Source: Zygnema cylindricum (taxonomy: Eukaryota; Streptophyta; Zygnematophyceae; Zygnematales; Zygnemataceae). From it: DNA of 10,370 nt. The stretch covers positions 1 through 10,370 of the forward strand of contig JBBHKE010001930.1 in the NCBI GenBank assembly GCA_037447655.1. The letters are read 5' to 3'. A program made the translations under genes and the position numbers. Below the pieces are notes generated by a model, which was not told the DNA's origin, did not search any database, and worked only from the letters and a program-made list of their open reading frames with translations. Below are positions 8,046-10,370 of the stretch, in pieces. Numbering within the stretch: position 1 is the first letter of the stretch; every line of letters begins with the position of its first letter.

Positions 8046-8844
8046 GGGTGAACCTCCATCAGGCATTTCCAGTATTCGTACGGACACGTTTACTGGCAGT
8101 AATATTTGCATCAGTTCTCCATCGGGTTGTGCCAGCGAGGCACCAATTGCTGACGTGCTGGTTTGCGATTGAAGCCACGTAGGATCTTGTTCAGCCAGCC
8201 GGGAATATTAAAAGATTCGAAAAGCACAAAATATGAAAATCTAAACGGCGTATGTACGGACGAACGCAGATTTAAATATCTAGCAGAGGTATGCGAATGT
8301 ACAATTTGTACATTCTTGTCATTTCGTTGTACCAACCGTTTCGAAATCAAATTCAAAATGAAAATTTGTACTTTATCGTTTGCCATTATGTTTTGTACGC
8401 AAAGTCCTTTCCACGAAGGAAAAGAGTCGTCAGAGAGATATCCTGCGACAAAGATTTTTTCGTCGCTTTCAAATCCGCCCTGTACGAAGGCACGTGGCCT
8501 TTGGCAATTGTGAGGTCGTCATCGCTCGTCCGCCGTGGATGATACCTTTTTGTTTCCAAGTGTACCAATAAACACGTCCAGTATCTGGCAAGTCTCCTCC
8601 CGAGGACAGTTGAGGAGACTCGCCAGAAACTGGATACAAGGGGCGTTTGCGTCGAAAATTCAAAATCGGACGGTGGAAGTTTTCGCCAAAAAGTTTGGAG
8701 AATCTTAGCGAATCTCCAGTAAACATGTTTTATTATAAAAATATATATATACAGTACGGCCATGTACAAAAATGAGCTGGACCTGTACAAAAATATACAT
8801 TTTCCAGTAATAAACCTCACTTTTCGCCTGATGGAGGTTCACCC
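8046..8844. mobile_element. Non-autonomous PIF/Harbinger-like element with TTA target duplication
   Basis: GGGTGAACCTCCATCAGGC at 8046-8064 is repeated without mismatch as its reverse complement at 8826-8844. Each outer end is flanked by TTA (8043-8045 and 8845-8847). A 3-bp TTA/TAA duplication with termini beginning GG is the hallmark of PIF/Harbinger and Tourist-type elements. The 799-bp length is too short for both the DDE transposase and the Myb-like protein of autonomous members, and I recognise neither. Open frames on both strands inside it look non-coding. A strong hairpin (8578-8633) and a repeated TGTACAAAAAT (8762-8772 and 8781-8791) lie in its right half. Confidence 0.75.
8578..8633. 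repeat. Strong stem-loop inside the PIF/Harbinger-like element
   Basis: The arms at 8578-8599 and 8612-8633 are 22 nt each with two mismatches, and the loop is 12 nt. The core arm sequence includes AGTCTCCTC paired with GAGGAGACT. The GC-rich arms would form a stable hairpin in RNA from either strand. No function is assigned. Confidence 0.7.
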
Positions 8845-8847
8845 TTA

Positions 8848-9897
8848 CTGGCGACTGCGTTCAATAGTGTGAAACGGTACACGGATGCATGGAACCGTTT
8901 AGCTCTCCACATTATTAAACGTTTAGTATGAAATCCAGTACGAACCTAATGATGTACTTACAAAACGTAAAGCTATAGGACAGTAGTACAATGCGCGAAA
9001 TGTACAATCATATTACTGTTCCGTAAAATTGACGTCATCGTTGAAAATCGGAGAAATATGTGACGAGAGAAATAACTATAGACAGCCTGAAAAATGTTAC
9101 AACTAATAATGATGGTCGATGTAGTGTTAAACACTATTTGAGGGAGTGGACTACAAGCTGACACGACTTTCTACATTAAATCAATATTTTTTTTCCTCGT
9201 TTACACAAATAATTCCTTTGCATTTATAGAGTTGGACAAAGTACACACGATTTCTTATTATTATTTTTTGCTCTCCAGTTAACCAAAACAGGGATGAGTT
9301 TTCTGAGACTTGAACAATTCAACAATAAATATGCTTCTTATTCAACACTATTTACTTTAATACATGCTAATGAACTAAATCGACATTCTCGGGTAAACTT
9401 CTGAGGGCACAGGACATCTTACACATTTCATGCTATTTTCCAGAATAAGAGGAAACAATAATAAGTCCTCTTAACTTCTAAAAATAAGGAGAATCGAAAA
9501 ACAACTCTCATTGACGCGCAGAAATGTGACGACACTATGGATGAAAATTAAATTAATATTTTACAAACTAATTAGCGTCAGAATTCCAGTCCATTAAGTT
9601 TTTTGGATGAACATAACATGAGCATATGCGATAGTTTTTAATGGAACCAGTCAATTGACAATACTCTTTCCGATAAACACTTCCACAACACAAGCTGTAC
9701 CCCATTTGGCATTTGAAAAGTCACATGGGACTATGTCATTCGGTATGCCACGGTATATGAAGAAAATTTCATTATCAAATTTGCAATGGTTAAACCATAT
9801 ACGTACAAAACGAGATTAAACGTGACACAGCATATGACATTAAACGTGTCACTGTCATTCAAAAGGACAAAAAAAGGGAATTAATCAAAAACCTTTT
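8848..9897. other. Gene-free stretch between transposon relic and basic-tail exon
   Basis: No coding region or RNA gene is seen. It contains repeat copy 2 (9130-9216). The rest is unremarkable AT-rich sequence and includes the 3' flank of the lysine-rich gene. Confidence 0.5.
9130..9216 (+). repeat. Diverged dispersed repeat, copy 2
   Basis: This is the partner of the segment at 1117-1214, with shared blocks AGGGAGTGG, TCTACATTAAAT and AATAATTCC in the same order and on the same strand. It lies in the gene-free stretch between the PIF-like element and the lysine-rich exon. Confidence 0.55.
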
Positions 9898-9903
9898 TTT
9901 ATT
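9898..9903 (-). terminator. Poly(A) signal AATAAA downstream of the lysine-rich exon
   Basis: The minus strand reads AATAAA about 24 nt after the TAA stop at 9928-9930, in an A-rich context. This is a canonical near-upstream polyadenylation signal and supports the view that 9928-10014 is the last coding exon. A chance match in AT-rich DNA cannot be excluded. Confidence 0.4.
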
Positions 9904-9927
9904 TTTTAAGCATCGTCTCCTTTAAAG

Positions 9928-10014
9928 TTAGCCCTTTTTTGTTGCTTTAGAAACTTTTACTTTGACTTTTCCTCGTCCTTTAGGTTTGGATTTGGCTTTT
10001 CCTTTCCCGCTGAC
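9928..10014 (-). CDS. Terminal exon of a lysine-rich basic protein (partial gene)
   Basis: After a CAG acceptor (minus strand, 10017-10015) the frame gives 28 residues and TAA: VSGKGKAKSKPKGRG, then KVKVKVSKATKKG. Ten of the 28 are Lys and one is Arg, with no acidic residue. The exon starts in phase 0, and its upstream exons must lie beyond 10370. A poly(A) signal follows at 9898-9903. Such tails occur on histone H1-like, ribosomal and other nucleic-acid-binding proteins, and would act in DNA or RNA binding or nuclear import. The parent protein cannot be identified from this fragment. The base pattern changes sharply at the proposed acceptor, from pure pyrimidine to AAA/GGA-rich codons, which supports the boundary. 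Chance coding of a short basic stretch remains possible. Confidence 0.5.
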   Translation of the reverse strand, partial: VSGKGKAKSKPKGRGKVKVKVSKATKKG

Positions 10015-10017
10015 CTG

Positions 10018-10350
10018 TCCCTCCAAAAGAGGGAGGGAGAAAAAAAAGGGAAGGAGGGAGAGAAAAAGGGGGAAAGGGAAAAGGGGGAGAGAGAAAAAAA
10101 ACGGAAAAAAGGGGAGGGAGATAAACAAAGTGTGTTAGAGCGAAAGTGGGAAAGGGAGATGGGGAGAGAAAGACAAAGGGAGGGAGAGGGAAAGACGGAA
10201 ATAAGGGGAAGAGAGAGACAGACGAAGTGAGTGGGAAAGAGAGATACATAGTGAAAAAGAGTAAGAGAGAGAAAGGGGGGAGAGAGACAGAGGGAAAGAG
10301 TGAGAGAGAGAGAGAAAGAAAGAGGGGGAGAGAGAAAGATTCAAAAAGAC
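10018..10350 (-). repeat. Long polypyrimidine (CT) tract upstream of the splice acceptor
   Basis: Nearly every base of the plus strand from about 10022 to 10340 is G or A, with only scattered C or T, as GGGAGAGAGA-like and AAAGGG-like imperfect repeats. Read on the minus strand it is about 320 nt of CT-rich sequence ending directly at the CAG acceptor at 10015. It is far longer than a normal polypyrimidine tract and is capable of triplex formation. The long Ser/Leu/Pro/Phe frames in it are composition artefacts. Confidence 0.85.
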
Positions 10351-10370
10351 AAGATGGTAAAGGAGATCCG

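Noticed and set aside
8046-8207. 54-codon open stretch on the minus strand ending at the TAA formed by the TTA duplication
   Set aside because: It looks somewhat protein-like but is short and has no start in a good place. It resembles no transposase motif I know, so chance is the simpler reading.
8386-8820. 144-codon minus-strand frame inside the PIF-like element
   Set aside because: No DDE, helix-turn-helix or Myb motif is visible. Composition is uneven, and the frame crosses the stem-loop, which argues against selection as protein.
9980-10344. Ser/Leu/Pro-rich minus-strand frames at the right end
   Set aside because: They are translations of a polypyrimidine tract, which rarely contains stop codons.

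Overview
The window looks like nuclear DNA of a plant. It carries one complete intron-containing gene for a plant-type secreted GDSL esterase/lipase on the minus strand, the last exon of a second minus-strand gene at the right edge, and a largely non-coding background rich in low-complexity tracts and short DNA-transposon relics. Plant-style regulatory words (a TATA box, an ABRE and G-box pair, teloboxes) fit this. Nothing in the sequence fixes the species. A bryophyte or other non-seed plant is only a guess.

Layout, left to right. Positions 1-305 are AT-rich with a small perfect hairpin. Positions 306-788 are a non-autonomous hAT-type element with matching termini and a perfect 8-bp target duplication. 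Positions 797-2196 show no gene, but include one copy of a diverged repeat whose partner lies 8 kb away (1117-1214 and 9130-9216). Positions 2197-2585 are a long CT-rich hexanucleotide microsatellite, followed by a 38-base T run. Positions 2737-3370 are AT-rich flank downstream of the GDSL gene. The GDSL gene runs from 6298 down to 3371 in five exons. Its long fourth intron holds a decayed hAT-like element. A TATA box lies about 90 bp upstream of the ATG, and a G-box plus ABRE about 350 bp upstream.

Positions 7358-7768 contain two adjacent fold-back repeats. Positions 8046-8844 are a non-autonomous PIF/Harbinger-like element with 19-bp perfect terminal repeats and a TTA duplication. Positions 8848-9897 show no gene apart from the second repeat copy. 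A short lysine-rich terminal exon lies at 9928-10014 on the minus strand with a poly(A) signal just after it. The roughly 330 bases upstream of its splice acceptor are almost purely polypyrimidine in the transcript.

The two genes have no visible functional link. The GDSL enzyme should be an extracellular or secretory-pathway lipid or ester hydrolase. The other gene ends in a strongly basic tail of the kind seen on nucleic-acid-binding proteins. I found no convincing undescribed multi-gene system. The most rewarding items are the transposon relics, a glycine-to-serine change in GDSL block III, and the fold-back cluster.
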